A DNA stretch of 64,000 nucleotides from Nocardioides pantholopis. Lineage in GTDB: Bacteria; Actinomycetota; Actinomycetes; Propionibacteriales; Nocardioidaceae. The notes below the pieces were generated by a model, which had not been told where the DNA came from, did not search any database, and was given only the letters and a program-made list of their open reading frames with translations. Both the position numbers and the translations under genes were made by a program. The stretch spans positions 2,241,501-2,305,500 of the forward strand of contig NZ_CP033324.1 of assembly GCF_003710085.1 (NCBI RefSeq). The letters run 5' to 3'. Within the stretch, counting starts at the first letter, position 1. The number at the start of each line of letters is the position of its first letter. Below are positions 28,390 through 36,860 of this stretch, piece after piece.

Positions 28390-28794
28390 ATGAGCGCGAC
28401 AACAAACTGGGAGGACAGCCACCCACGCTTCCGGGTGTACCTCCACGGCAGCGGTGAGACGACGACCCACGGCTGGACCGACACGTACGACATCACGGGC
28501 GCAGATGTTCTGCAGGTGATCGATTGGGCTCAGCGCCAGGCTGGCGAGTCCCTCACGTACGCGGTGGCTCTCGTCTACGACGACCGGGCATACGAGCAAC
28601 TCAACCCGGGATGTGCGCGCGGACTGGTCTGGCTTGTCGGGATCGACGGCAACAACAACGCGATTGATCCCGAGGACACTCAGGCAATGCACCGGATGGT
28701 GGCGCGCCGGCGTGAGCCCGTTGGCGTGCCATCGGCGGATCAAATGCCTCCCGGTGTGCCCGACCCCTACAACGACGGGACTGAAAACCGCTGA
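28390..28794 (+). CDS. Hypothetical protein, island gene
   Basis: The protein has 134 residues from ATG 28390, which has AGGTGG just upstream. It contains DSHPRFRVYLHGSGE, TYDITGADVLQVIDWA, LTYAVALVYDD and RGLVWLVGIDGN, then a disordered Pro/Arg-rich tail. It is predicted soluble with alternating strands and helices. I do not recognise the family, though the RGLVWLVG.DGN ending looks conserved and structured. A competing ATG at 28362 in another frame gives only about 31 residues. Codon use is less GC3-biased than in neighbouring core genes. Confidence 0.55.
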   Translation: MSATTNWEDSHPRFRVYLHGSGETTTHGWTDTYDITGADVLQVIDWAQRQAGESLTYAVALVYDDRAYEQLNPGCARGLVWLVGIDGNNNAIDPEDTQAMHRMVARRREPVGVPSADQMPPGVPDPYNDGTENR

Positions 28795-29045
28795 TCCGAC
28801 CGCTCATGGCCGACTACAGGCGACTCGGACCTGCTGCCCTACAAGCCGCACTGAGCGCCCTCCAAGGTCACGCCGGCCCGGAAGCCCGCCGGCGCGCTCC
28901 GCACCCGTCTACGGCGATTCTGCTCCCACTCACGCCTCGCTACGCCTGATGTGCGCGGCTCCCCAGGCGCAGAACCGGGGGCTCTGCGCGCAAAGTGCGC
29001 CCTAAGGCCGATTCTCGAACGTCAGCGACGTCACCGCGAATCACG
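28795..29045. other. Non-coding end of the island
   Basis: This 251-bp stretch has no convincing gene. A short frame of about 47 codons (from ATG 28806) has no family-like sequence and may be debris. There is no tRNA or recognisable direct repeat that could mark an integration site. Confidence 0.5.
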
Positions 29046-30218
29046 TCACCGCAGGTCAGAGTCGGTTCTCACCAGCAGCGCGACGCACTCGACGTGGTGC
29101 GTCATCGGGAACAGGTCGAAGGCGCGCAGCGCCTCGAGCCGGTAGCCGTGCTCGGCGAAGAACGCGACGTCCCGGGCCAGCGCCGAGGGGTCGCAGGCGA
29201 CGTACGCCACCGCCCGGGGACGGCGGGCGACGACCTGCTCCACGACCGGGCGCCGGGCACCCTCCCGGGGCGGGTCGAGGACGACGAGGTCCACCGGGTC
29301 CGGGTACGCCGCGGCGAGCACGTCGGCGACGGCGCCGCAGGCGACCTCCACCCCGGGCAGGTCCGCCAGGTTCGCCTGCGCGTGGTCGGTGGCCGCGCGG
29401 TCGCCCTCGACCGCGATGACGCGCCCGGTGGGCCCCACGGCGTCGCCGAGGAACCGGGCGAAGAGCCCGACGCCGGCGTACAGGTCGAGGACCGACTCCC
29501 CCGGTGCGGGCTCGAGCATCGACAGCACCGTCTCGACCAGCACCCCCGGCGCGCCCGGGTGCACCTGCCAGAAGCCGTCGGCCGCGACCTCGAACTCGTG
29601 CGGGCCGACCCGCTCGGTGAGGACGCCGGAGCGCGGCTCGCGGGCCTCGGGGTGGGCGATCCGGCAGTCGTCGACCTCGATGACCGACCGGGAGCGGTGT
29701 CGGCGCATCCCGCGCCGACCCTCCCCCAGGTCGACGTACTGGACCCGGGTGCGCCAGCGCAGCCCGGCGTCGTTCTCGGGCCGGTCGCCGGGGACGTGCT
29801 CGACGACGACCGGCAGGTCGAGGCCGGCCAGGCGGCGCAGCTGCTCGCGCACCACGTCGGCCTTGAGCGCCCGCTGGGCGGCGAGGTCCACGTGCTGGAA
29901 GTCGCAGCCGCCGCACCGTCCCGGGCCCGCGAACGGGCAGGGCGGCTCGACCCGGTCCGGGGAGGAAGCGAGCACCTCGACCGCGTCGGCGCGCCAGAAC
30001 CGGTCGCCGTCGGTGCCCTCGGTGATCTCCAGGACCACCCGCTCCCCCGGGATCGCGTGCCGGACGAAGACCACCCGGGTCGCGTCGGGGTCCTCGCCGC
30101 CGACCGGGACCCGGGCCACGCAGTGCCCGCCGTGCGCGACCGGACCGACCTCGACCTCGAAGCGCTCACCGACGCGCGAGCGTCCGCGCGGCCGGCGCTG
30201 CCGCGGGGAGCGCGTCAC
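29046..30218 (-). CDS. 23S rRNA (uracil-5)-methyltransferase family protein (RlmCD/TrmA-like)
   Basis: The protein has 390 residues. An N-terminal TRAM domain (about 14-85) precedes an Fe-S motif with Cys94, Cys102 and Cys105 (PCPFAGPGRCGGC) and a further Cys near 187. The class I SAM site is VLDLYAGVGLFARFLG (about 244-259); DPPREGARR and YVACDPSALARD supply the catalytic Cys. It transfers a methyl group from SAM to uridine C5 in RNA. GTG 30218 overlaps the permease stop (GTGA). It corresponds by order to M. tuberculosis Rv2689c. Confidence 0.9.
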   Translation of the reverse strand: MTRSPRQRRPRGRSRVGERFEVEVGPVAHGGHCVARVPVGGEDPDATRVVFVRHAIPGERVVLEITEGTDGDRFWRADAVEVLASSPDRVEPPCPFAGPGRCGGCDFQHVDLAAQRALKADVVREQLRRLAGLDLPVVVEHVPGDRPENDAGLRWRTRVQYVDLGEGRRGMRRHRSRSVIEVDDCRIAHPEAREPRSGVLTERVGPHEFEVAADGFWQVHPGAPGVLVETVLSMLEPAPGESVLDLYAGVGLFARFLGDAVGPTGRVIAVEGDRAATDHAQANLADLPGVEVACGAVADVLAAAYPDPVDLVVLDPPREGARRPVVEQVVARRPRAVAYVACDPSALARDVAFFAEHGYRLEALRAFDLFPMTHHVECVALLVRTDSDLR

Positions 30219-32260
30219 TTCTGCACCTGGCGCGCCTTGTCCCGCTGGGCCACCCGGCCACGGCGCAGGTCGCCGGCGCGGACCCGGGTGTCGTCGCGCA
30301 GCTCGCGCTCCCGGGCGATCTCCGAGGACCGCAGCTGGAACGGCACCGAGATCACCATGACGCCCGGGCTGAACAGCAGCCGGCCCTTGAGCCGCAGCGC
30401 CGTCTGGTTGTGCAGGAGCTGCTCCCACCAGCGGCCCACGACGTACTCCGGGATGAAGACCGCGACCACGCCGCGCGGGTTCGCGCGCCGGATCTCGTTG
30501 GCGTACTCGACGATCGGGCGGATCAGCTCGCGGTAGGGCGAGTGCAGCACCTTCAGCGGCACGTCGATGTTCCGGTCGTCCCAGTCCTCCAGCAGCCGGC
30601 CGGTGGCGTCGGGGTCGGTGGCGACGTAGACGCCCTCGAGGACGTTGGGCCGGGTCGCCTTGGCGAAGGCGAGCGCCCGCAGGGTCGGCTTGTGCAGCTT
30701 GGAGACCAGCACGATCGCGTGGACCCGGGTGGGCATCAGCTTGTCGTTCTCGTCGGCGGCCAGCTCCTCCTCGACGTTCTCGTAGTGGCGGCGGATCGCG
30801 CGCATCACCACGAAGAAGAAGACCATCGCCAGGATCGTGATCCAGGCACCCTCGGTGAACTTGGTGATCAGCACGATCACGAGGACGACCGAGGTGAACG
30901 CGAGGCCGATGGCGTTGATGGCCCGCGAGCGCACCATCCGGGCCCGCGCCCCCGGGTCGGTCTCGGTGGCGAGGTGCCGGGTCCAGTGCCGGAGCATGCC
31001 GAGCTGGCTGAGCGTGAACGAGAAGAAGACGCCGACGATGTAGAGCTGGATCAGCCGGGTGGTCTGGGCGTCGAAGGCCCAGATCAGCACGATCGCCAGC
31101 ACCGCCAGCGCGACGATGCCGTTGCTGTAGGCCAGCCGGTCGCCGCGGGAGCCGAGCGCCCGGGGCGCGAAGCCGTCGCGGGCCAGGATCGAGCCCAGCA
31201 CCGGGAACCCGTTGAACGCGGTGTTGGCGGCGAGCACCAGGATCACGCCGGTGACCGTGACCACCAGGTAGAACCCCGGCGGGAAGCCGCTGAAGACCGC
31301 GTCCGCGATCTGCGCGATGACCGTGTGCTGGTCGTAGCCCTCGGGCAGCGGCTCGCCGTCGCGGGTGAGCCGGTCCAGGTCGTGCGGGTCGACCAGCTTG
31401 AGGCCCATCTGGCGGGCCAGCACGATGACGCTGATCATCATCGTGATCGCGATCATCCCGAGCAGCAGCAGCGTGGTCGCCGCGTTGCGCGACTTGGGCC
31501 GGCGGAAGGCGGGAACCCCGTTGGAGATCGCCTCGACACCGGTCAGCGCGGCGCAGCCCGAGGAGAACGCGCGGGCCAGCAGCGTCAGCAGCCCGATCGT
31601 CGTCAGCGGCTCGTCCCAGCCCGGCTCCGGCGCGACGGTGAGGTCCGCGCTCTCGACCTCGGGCAGGTCGCCCATCGCGAGCCGGATCAGCCCGACGGCG
31701 CACATGCCGAGGACCGCGACCATGAACAGGTACGTCGGGACCGCGAAGAGCCCGCCGGACTCCCGGATGCCGCGCAGGTTGATGGCCATCAGCAGCAGCA
31801 CCAGCGCGCACGCGAAGATCGGCTCGTGCCCGCTGAGCGCGGGGATCGCCGAGGCGGCGTACTGCGCTCCCGAGGAGATCGACACCGCGACCGTGAGCAC
31901 GTAGTCGACCAGCAGCGCGCTCGCCACTGTCGTGCCGGCCGTGCGCCCGAGGTTGACAGTCGCCACCTCGTAGTCGCCGCCGCCGCTGGGATAGGCGTGC
32001 ACGGTCTGGCGGTACGACGCGATGACCGCCGCCATCACCAGCGCGACCGCGATCGCGACCTTCCACGACCACACGTACGCCGAGGCCCCGGCGAGCGAGA
32101 GCATGATGAAGACCTCGTCGGGGGCGTAGGCCACCGAGGAGAGCGCGTCGCTGGCGAAGACCGGCAGCGCGATCCGTTTGGGCAGCAGCGTCTCACCCAG
32201 CTGGGAGCTCCTCAGCTTGCGCCCCAACAGGATCCGTTTCGAGACGTCGCCCACTCCCAC
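30215..32260 (-). CDS. APC-superfamily permease, KimA-like potassium transporter
   Basis: The protein has 681 residues from GTG 32260 (a TTG at 32269 is alternative). It has about 12 membrane helices with PVFASDALSSVAYAPDE in helix 1 and SGCAALTGVEAISNG midway, and a soluble C-terminal region of about 200 residues beginning VHAIVLVSKLHKPTLRAL. Length, tail and helix-1 wording resemble KimA, the c-di-AMP-sensitive K+/H+ symporter. The neighbours support this, since the divergent genes are the RCK proteins CeoB and CeoC. A TAGCCT box lies 8 bases before the start. Function as a K+ importer is inference from similarity and context. It is equivalent in order to Rv2690c. Confidence 0.83.
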   Translation of the reverse strand: MGVGDVSKRILLGRKLRSSQLGETLLPKRIALPVFASDALSSVAYAPDEVFIMLSLAGASAYVWSWKVAIAVALVMAAVIASYRQTVHAYPSGGGDYEVATVNLGRTAGTTVASALLVDYVLTVAVSISSGAQYAASAIPALSGHEPIFACALVLLLMAINLRGIRESGGLFAVPTYLFMVAVLGMCAVGLIRLAMGDLPEVESADLTVAPEPGWDEPLTTIGLLTLLARAFSSGCAALTGVEAISNGVPAFRRPKSRNAATTLLLLGMIAITMMISVIVLARQMGLKLVDPHDLDRLTRDGEPLPEGYDQHTVIAQIADAVFSGFPPGFYLVVTVTGVILVLAANTAFNGFPVLGSILARDGFAPRALGSRGDRLAYSNGIVALAVLAIVLIWAFDAQTTRLIQLYIVGVFFSFTLSQLGMLRHWTRHLATETDPGARARMVRSRAINAIGLAFTSVVLVIVLITKFTEGAWITILAMVFFFVVMRAIRRHYENVEEELAADENDKLMPTRVHAIVLVSKLHKPTLRALAFAKATRPNVLEGVYVATDPDATGRLLEDWDDRNIDVPLKVLHSPYRELIRPIVEYANEIRRANPRGVVAVFIPEYVVGRWWEQLLHNQTALRLKGRLLFSPGVMVISVPFQLRSSEIARERELRDDTRVRAGDLRRGRVAQRDKARQVQK

Positions 32261-32268
32261 GAGCGGCA

Positions 32269-32274
32269 AGGCTA
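32269..32274 (-). promoter_or_regulatory. -10 box (TAGCCT) for the KimA-like gene
   Basis: TAGCCT on the minus strand lies 8 bases before GTG 32260, facing the ceoB promoter across 20 bp. Confidence 0.45.
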
Positions 32275-32294
32275 CGACAAACTCGCTTTGGGGC

Positions 32295-32300
32295 TACGGT
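32295..32300 (+). promoter_or_regulatory. -10 box (TACGGT) for ceoBC
   Basis: TACGGT lies exactly 7 bases before GTG 32308, consistent with a leaderless ceoB mRNA. Confidence 0.5.
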
Positions 32301-32307
32301 TCGGGAT

Positions 32308-32970
32308 GTGCACGTCGTGATCATGGGCTGCGGCCGCGTCGGCTCGACGCTCGCCCGCAGCCTCGAGGACCGCAACCACACCGTCTCGGTCATCGACAGC
32401 GAGCCGGATGCGTTCCGCCGCCTCGGGCCGGGTTTCAACGGTGACAAGATCACCGGCTACGGCTTCGACCAGGCAGTCCTGGAGAAGGCCGGCATCCGCC
32501 GCGCCGACGCCTTCGCGGCGGTCTCCTCGGGCGACAACTCCAACATCATCGCCGCGCGTGTCGCGCGCGAGACGTTCGGCATCCAGCAGGTCGTGGCCCG
32601 CATCTACGACCCGGGGCGCGCCGAGGTCTACCAGCGCCTGGGCATCACCACCGTGGCCACGGTGAAGTGGACAGCGGACCAGGTGCTGCGCCGGCTGCTG
32701 CCCGCCGGGGCGGAGCCGAACTTCCGCGACCCCTCCGGCACGATCCGTCTGGACCAGGTCCCCGTCCCCGAGGTGTGGGTCGGTCAGCGCACGATCGTCC
32801 TGCAGGAGCAGGCGCACTGCCGGATCGCCTGGATCGACCGGCTCGGCGAGGGCGTGCTGCCGGTCCGCGAGAGCGTCATCCAGGAGGGCGACCTCCTGCA
32901 CCTGGTGATGCGCGAGGACCGTGCCGACCAGACCTTCAAGATCATCGAGCGCGGACCCGAGGAGAGCTGA
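32308..32970 (+). CDS. ceoB: TrkA-type RCK potassium-uptake regulator 1
   Basis: The protein has 220 residues. The RCK_N Rossmann domain opens HVVIMGCGRVGSTLARSLED (2-21), the NAD-binding glycine signature. It is followed by ADAFAAVSSGDNSNII and ARIYDPGRAEVYQRLG, then an RCK_C (TrkA_C) domain from about 140. RCK proteins bind NAD(H) or c-di-AMP and gate K+ transporters. It overlaps no gene; ceoC follows 5 bp later. This is the same pair and order as mycobacterial ceoB-ceoC (Rv2691-Rv2692). Confidence 0.92.
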   Translation: MHVVIMGCGRVGSTLARSLEDRNHTVSVIDSEPDAFRRLGPGFNGDKITGYGFDQAVLEKAGIRRADAFAAVSSGDNSNIIAARVARETFGIQQVVARIYDPGRAEVYQRLGITTVATVKWTADQVLRRLLPAGAEPNFRDPSGTIRLDQVPVPEVWVGQRTIVLQEQAHCRIAWIDRLGEGVLPVRESVIQEGDLLHLVMREDRADQTFKIIERGPEES

Positions 32971-32975
32971 GCGTC

Positions 32976-33647
32976 ATGCGCGTTGCCATCGCCGGAGCAG
33001 GTGCGGTCGGCCGGTCGATCGCCCGCGAGCTGATCGGAAACGGCCACGAGGTGCTGCTGATCGACAAGAAGTCGGAGTCGATCAAGCCCGAGCGGGTCCC
33101 GGACGCGGAGTGGCTGCTGGCCGACTCCTGCGAGCTGTCCTCGCTGGAGGAGGCGCGCCTGGACAAGTGCGACGTCGTGATCGCCGCGACCGGCGACGAC
33201 AAGGCCAACCTGGTCACCTCGCTGCTGGCGAAGACCGAGTTCGGCGTGCCCCGGACCGTGGGCCGGGTCAACCACCCCAACAACGAATGGCTCTTCACCG
33301 AGGCGTGGGGCGTCGACGTCAACGTCTCGACGCCGCGGATCATGTCCGCGCTGGTCGAGGAGGCCGTCACCGTCGGCGACCTGGTGCGGCTGTTCACGTT
33401 CCGGCAGGGCAACGCCAACCTCGTCGAGATGACGCTGCCCGCGGACTCGCCGTACGTCGGGAAGCCGGCGGGCCTGATCCCGCTGCCCGAGAACTGCGCG
33501 CTGGTGACGATCCTGCGCGACGGCCAGGTCTACCTGCCCGACGCGGAGCAGCCGGTCGAGGCCGGCGACGAGCTGCTGTTCGTGCTGCCCTCGGAGGGCG
33601 AGGACGTCCTCGAGCGGCTGCTGGCGCCGGTCGCGCACGGCGGCTGA
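32976..33647 (+). CDS. ceoC: TrkA-type RCK potassium-uptake regulator 2
   Basis: The protein has 223 residues. RCK_N starts RVAIAGAGAVGRSIARELIG (2-21), followed by CDVVIAATGDDKANLVTSLL and RVNHPNNEWLF, with an RCK_C domain from about 145 (TLPADSPYVGKPAGLIPLPE). It is homologous to ceoB and probably forms a hetero-complex that controls K+ transport, possibly by the divergent KimA-like permease (inference). ATG 32976 follows GGAGAG. No dedicated TrkH-like channel is seen in the window. Confidence 0.92.
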   Translation: MRVAIAGAGAVGRSIARELIGNGHEVLLIDKKSESIKPERVPDAEWLLADSCELSSLEEARLDKCDVVIAATGDDKANLVTSLLAKTEFGVPRTVGRVNHPNNEWLFTEAWGVDVNVSTPRIMSALVEEAVTVGDLVRLFTFRQGNANLVEMTLPADSPYVGKPAGLIPLPENCALVTILRDGQVYLPDAEQPVEAGDELLFVLPSEGEDVLERLLAPVAHGG

Positions 33648-33671
33648 CCTCAGCCCGGGGCGCCCGGCCGC

Positions 33672-34409
33672 TCAGGCCGGGTCGACCTCGCCCTGCTCCT
33701 CGATCGGGGTGGCGTCGCGGGCCAGCAGCCAGACCATCACGCTCCACGACGCGATCCGCAGCGGCCAGCCGAGCCCGAGACGCAGGGTGCCGACCAGCAG
33801 CACCGCCAGGTCGACGTCGAGCACGCCGGTGTAGCCCAGCACCCAGATCGGGCCCTGCAGCAGGGCCCCGACCGCGCCGGGGGTCAGGAAGACCCAGGTC
33901 AGCCGGCTGCACAGTCGGACGATCTGGCGGTCGGAGTGCCAGGCCGTCGGGTCGCCGGTGACGCTGCCCAGCATGAACCCGATGAACGGCCAGCCGACCA
34001 GGCAGGAGCCGGCCATCACGATCGTGTAGCCGAGGCTGATCAGGATCCCGGGCAGGAAGAACGCCAGCGCCTGGTCGGACTCCGAGCCGCCCGAGCTGGC
34101 CGCGATCCGGACGAAGACCCAGCCGAGGCCGACCGCGAACAGCGCGTTGAGGCAGTACTGCACGGTGCTGCGCTGCACCAGCCGAGCGGCCAGGCACAGG
34201 CCGGTGACGACCAGGCTCGCGACCAGCGCGATCTGCAGCTCCTTGGTCGTCAGCCACAGCAGCGTGAACAGGATGCCCGGGATGCCGGCCTCGAGCATGC
34301 CGCGCCGGCCACCGAGCGCGCTGGCCATCTGCGCGCGCACCAGGGCCTCGACGGTGGCGACGGTCGGCACGTTCCCCGGCATGGTCGTCCCCCTCGCCTC
34401 CCCGGTCAC
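33672..34409 (-). CDS. DUF3159 membrane protein
   Basis: The protein has 245 residues and five to six hydrophobic helices. The region LGGRRGMLEAGIPGILFTLL (about 33-52) is the DUF3159 start, and SVTGDPTAWHSDRQ is also typical. Function is unknown. GTG 34409 overlaps the OB-fold gene stop (GTGA), and the order OB-fold then DUF3159 repeats M. tuberculosis Rv2694c-Rv2693c. Confidence 0.88.
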   Translation of the reverse strand: MTGEARGTTMPGNVPTVATVEALVRAQMASALGGRRGMLEAGIPGILFTLLWLTTKELQIALVASLVVTGLCLAARLVQRSTVQYCLNALFAVGLGWVFVRIAASSGGSESDQALAFFLPGILISLGYTIVMAGSCLVGWPFIGFMLGSVTGDPTAWHSDRQIVRLCSRLTWVFLTPGAVGALLQGPIWVLGYTGVLDVDLAVLLVGTLRLGLGWPLRIASWSVMVWLLARDATPIEEQGEVDPA

Positions 34410-34759
34410 GGGATCAGCTCGTAGCGGGGGTTGAACATGATCCGGGCGCCGTCCTGGACGCCGATGCGGCCCTGCACCTGCACCGAGCGGCCCGGACCGA
34501 TGCCGGCGATGCGCCGCCGGCCGAGCCAGACCACGACGATCGACCCGGAGCCGTCGAACAGCTCCGCCTCGAGCGCCGGTACGCCGCCGCGCGGGCGCAG
34601 CGTCACGGTCCGCAGCACGCCCCGCAGCCGCACGATCTCGCGGTCGGGGGCCTCGGCGATCGTGTCCAGGCCGCTCTCGCCGTAGGTCTGGCGCAGGTCG
34701 CGCGCCTCCTGGTCGCTGCTGCTCGCCCAGCGACTGATGGCCTGGCGCAGCTTGCTCAC
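34406..34759 (-). CDS. OB-fold nucleic-acid-binding protein
   Basis: The protein has 117 residues. A short helical N-terminus is followed by an OB fold of the tRNA-anticodon-binding type (about 45-115): RLRGVLRTVTLRPRGG, LFDGSGSIVVVWLGRR, GRSVQVQGRIG. It may bind single-stranded nucleic acid; the partner is unknown. GTG 34759 overlaps the DUF3710 stop (GTGA), so the three genes DUF3710 / OB / DUF3159 are translated as a coupled unit. Confidence 0.88.
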   Translation of the reverse strand: MSKLRQAISRWASSSDQEARDLRQTYGESGLDTIAEAPDREIVRLRGVLRTVTLRPRGGVPALEAELFDGSGSIVVVWLGRRRIAGIGPGRSVQVQGRIGVQDGARIMFNPRYELIP

Positions 34760-35382
34760 GGGGCGGGAGGCGGCACGCGCCGCGCGTTCTCGGGCATCAC
34801 GATCGGCAGCGACTCACCGACCGGCATCGGGTTGGTGCCACGCCGGACCGCGAGCGAGGCGATGGTCTCCGCCCACGCCTCGGGCAGCTCCTCCTCCAGG
34901 GCGGGCCGGCCCATCAGCGTGGCGCGCAGCAGCCAGCGCGGCCCGTTGACGCCGACGATCCGCGAGGGCTGGATCGCGGACTTGCCGTCCTCGGTGCGCA
35001 CCGGCATCTGGCAGACCAGCTCGGGGCCGAAGCGGCCCTCCCGCTCGGTGGCGGTGCCGCCGCGCTGCGCCATGTCGGCCGCGATCTGCGGGCGCACCTC
35101 CGCCCACAGGTCGCCGTTGCGGGGCGCGGCGAACGCGCGCACCTCCAGCGCACCGTCCGGGCCGGCCAGCAGCACCGCCTGCACGGCACCGGTCTGCTCG
35201 TTGACCTGCAGCCGCAGCTCGCGATCGGGCAGCGGCGCGACCAGCAGCGAGCCCAGGTCCACCCGCTCGACGTCGTCGGCGGGCAGGTCCTCGACGTCGA
35301 AGGGCCCGACCGCGGGCTCCGACGGGGCCGGCTCGGTCGGGGCCCCCTCGTCGGTGGCGTCGGACTTGCGACGGAACTTCAC
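34756..35382 (-). CDS. DUF3710 protein
   Basis: The protein has 208 residues. A basic start (KFRRKSD) and an acidic Pro-rich linker lead to a DUF3710 domain from about 45: DLGSLLVAPLPDRELRLQVN, VRAFAAPRNGDLWAEVRPQI and GVNGPRWLLRATLMGRPA. No membrane segment. Function is unknown. GTG 35382 has GAGGAG 8 bases upstream, which favours it over a longer start reaching into dut. It is the Rv2696c equivalent and lies 34 bp downstream of dut. Confidence 0.9.
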   Translation of the reverse strand: MKFRRKSDATDEGAPTEPAPSEPAVGPFDVEDLPADDVERVDLGSLLVAPLPDRELRLQVNEQTGAVQAVLLAGPDGALEVRAFAAPRNGDLWAEVRPQIAADMAQRGGTATEREGRFGPELVCQMPVRTEDGKSAIQPSRIVGVNGPRWLLRATLMGRPALEEELPEAWAETIASLAVRRGTNPMPVGESLPIVMPENARRVPPPAP

Positions 35383-35416
35383 AGCTGGTGCTCCTCGATC
35401 GTGGGTCGGCCGACGG

Positions 35417-35902
35417 TCAGGACCGACCGAAACCTCCGGTAGAACCGTAACCGCCCTCGCCACGCACCGAGTCGGGAAGCCGCTCCACGGGCACGAACCG
35501 GGCCCGCTCGAAGCGCTGCACGACCAGCTGCGCGACCCGGTCGCCGCGGCGCAGCTCGATGGGCTCGGCGGGGTCGTGGTTGATCAGCAGCACCTTGATC
35601 TCGCCGCGGTAGCCGGCGTCGACGGTGCCCGGGCTGTTCACGATCGACAGGCCGTGCCGGGCGGCGAGCCCCGAGCGCGGGTGCACGAGCGCGACGTACC
35701 CCGTGGGGAGCGCGAGCGCGATCCCCGTCGGGACCAGGGCCCGCTCCCCCGGGCGCAGGGTGAGGTCGACGGTGGTCAGCAGGTCGGCGCCGGCGTCGCC
35801 GGGGTGGGCGTACGCCGGCAGCGGCAGGTCGGCGTCCAGGCGCAGCACCTGGATGTCCAGGTCGGTGCCGGCGGTGGCGTCGGCGTCGGGGAGCGAGGGC
35901 AC
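35417..35902 (-). CDS. dut: dUTP diphosphatase (dUTPase)
   Basis: The protein has 161 residues. All five trimeric dUTPase motifs are present: [10 protein letters not shown] (I), PRSGLA (II), [10 protein letters not shown] (III), [10 protein letters not shown] (IV) and [10 protein letters not shown] (V). It hydrolyses dUTP to dUMP and pyrophosphate, protecting DNA from uracil and feeding dTMP synthesis. GTG 35902 follows TACAGT by 6 bases, predicting a leaderless mRNA; an upstream GTG/ATG would enter the divergent promoter. It is followed on the same strand by DUF3710. Confidence 0.96.
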   Translation of the reverse strand: MPSLPDADATAGTDLDIQVLRLDADLPLPAYAHPGDAGADLLTTVDLTLRPGERALVPTGIALALPTGYVALVHPRSGLAARHGLSIVNSPGTVDAGYRGEIKVLLINHDPAEPIELRRGDRVAQLVVQRFERARFVPVERLPDSVRGEGGYGSTGGFGRS

Positions 35903-35908
35903 TCGCGG

Positions 35909-35914
35909 ACTGTA
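35909..35914 (-). promoter_or_regulatory. -10 box (TACAGT) for dut
   Basis: TACAGT on the minus strand lies 6 bases before GTG 35902 in the 37-bp gap to the divergent DUF3093 gene. Confidence 0.5.
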
Positions 35915-35939
35915 TCCACCGGGATGGGAAACTCCTCGT

Positions 35940-36440
35940 GTGCACCACCCTGTCGACACTCCGCCCGGGCCCCCGGCCTACTCCGAGCGCCTCGGCGTGC
36001 CCCTGCGCTGGTGGGTCCAGGGATTCATGTTCACCGCCAGCCTCTGGCTCGCGGTCGTCGTCGCGCTCCCCGGCGCCCTGGCGTGGGGCATCACCGCGGT
36101 GGTCGCGCTGCTCGTCGTGGGCGCCTTCATCGCCTACGGCGCTCCGCAGATCACCGTGGCCGACGGGACCCTCACCGCCGGCCGCGCCCGGATCGAGGCC
36201 CGCCACCTGGGCCGGGTCACCGCGCTCGACGCGGAGGAGACCCGGCTCACCGCGGGCCGGCACGCCGATGTGCGCGCCTACCTGCTGCTGCGCCCCTACC
36301 TCAAGCGCTCGGTCAAGGTCGAGGTCGTCGACCCGGCCGACCCGACGCCGTACTGGCTGCTGAGCACGCGGCACCCCGACCAGCTGGCCAGCGCGCTGTC
36401 CGCACTGACCGGCCTGAATGGTGCGTCCCAGGCTGGGTAA
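35940..36440 (+). CDS. DUF3093 membrane protein
   Basis: The protein has 166 residues. [15 protein letters not shown] (14-28) opens DUF3093, followed by two membrane helices (about 29-75), the [12 protein letters not shown] segment and [17 protein letters not shown]. The C-terminus is [19 protein letters not shown]. Function is unknown, though it is always near dut in actinobacteria. GTG 35940 is preferred; the 37-bp gap to dut carries both promoters. It is the Rv2698 equivalent. Confidence 0.88.
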   Translation: MHHPVDTPPGPPAYSERLGVPLRWWVQGFMFTASLWLAVVVALPGALAWGITAVVALLVVGAFIAYGAPQITVADGTLTAGRARIEARHLGRVTALDAEETRLTAGRHADVRAYLLLRPYLKRSVKVEVVDPADPTPYWLLSTRHPDQLASALSALTGLNGASQAG

Positions 36441-36449
36441 TGTTCGAGC

Positions 36450-36740
36450 ATGGCATCTGGAGGCTCGAAGGTCTGGTCCATCTTCTCGTTGGTCGCCGCA
36501 GTCGGCGCCGCCGCGATGGCGAAGAAGGGGGCCGACCAGACGTGGAAGGTCGCGACCGGCAAGAAGCCGCCGGAGAACCCGGCGGACCCGGACGTGGACA
36601 TCTGGGAGGCCGTGGCGTGGGCCGTGGTCAGCGGCGTGGCCGTCGGCCTCGCGCGGATGTTCGCGCAGCGCAAGGCGGCGAGCTACTACGCCCGGTCCAC
36701 CGGGCACCTGCCGCCTGAGCTGCAGAAGGACGGCGAGTAG
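36450..36740 (+). CDS. DUF4235 small membrane protein
   Basis: The protein has 96 residues. It begins with a hydrophobic helix (SIFSLVAAVGAAAMAKKGA), then WKVATGKKPPENPADPD and a second helix (WEAVAWAVVSGVAVGLARMF), the DUF4235 pattern. The termini are probably cytoplasmic. Function is unknown. It follows DUF3093 by 9 bp on the same strand and is likely co-transcribed with it. Confidence 0.87.
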   Translation: MASGGSKVWSIFSLVAAVGAAAMAKKGADQTWKVATGKKPPENPADPDVDIWEAVAWAVVSGVAVGLARMFAQRKAASYYARSTGHLPPELQKDGE

Positions 36741-36749
36741 GCCACCACC

Positions 36750-36767
36750 GGCCCGGCGCGCCGGGCC
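36750..36767. terminator. 18-bp perfect palindrome after DUF4235
   Basis: GGCCCGGCGCGCCGGGCC is its own reverse complement and lies 9 bp after the DUF4235 stop. It may assist termination with the hairpin at 36809-36838. Confidence 0.45.
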
Positions 36768-36808
36768 TGGCCGCTATCGGCCGCCCGCGGGCGGTCCCGG
36801 ACACAGAG

Positions 36809-36838
36809 CAGGCCGTGACCGATGCCGGTCACGGCCTG
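36809..36838. terminator. Bidirectional terminator between DUF4235 and DUF4193
   Basis: CAGGCCGTGACC, loop GATGCC, GGTCACGGCCTG forms a perfect 12-bp stem between two convergent genes. Confidence 0.8.
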
Positions 36839-36860
36839 GTGTCGTGCGGAGCCTGCTGGC

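Noticed and set aside
28362-28455. Short frame from ATG 28362
   Set aside because: It would encode only about 31 residues with no recognisable sequence; the overlapping frame from 28390 is longer and has a better ribosome site.
32220-32310. c-di-AMP (ydaO-type) riboswitch before the KimA-like gene
   Set aside because: The promoter box lies 8 bases from the start codon, leaving no leader RNA to hold a riboswitch.
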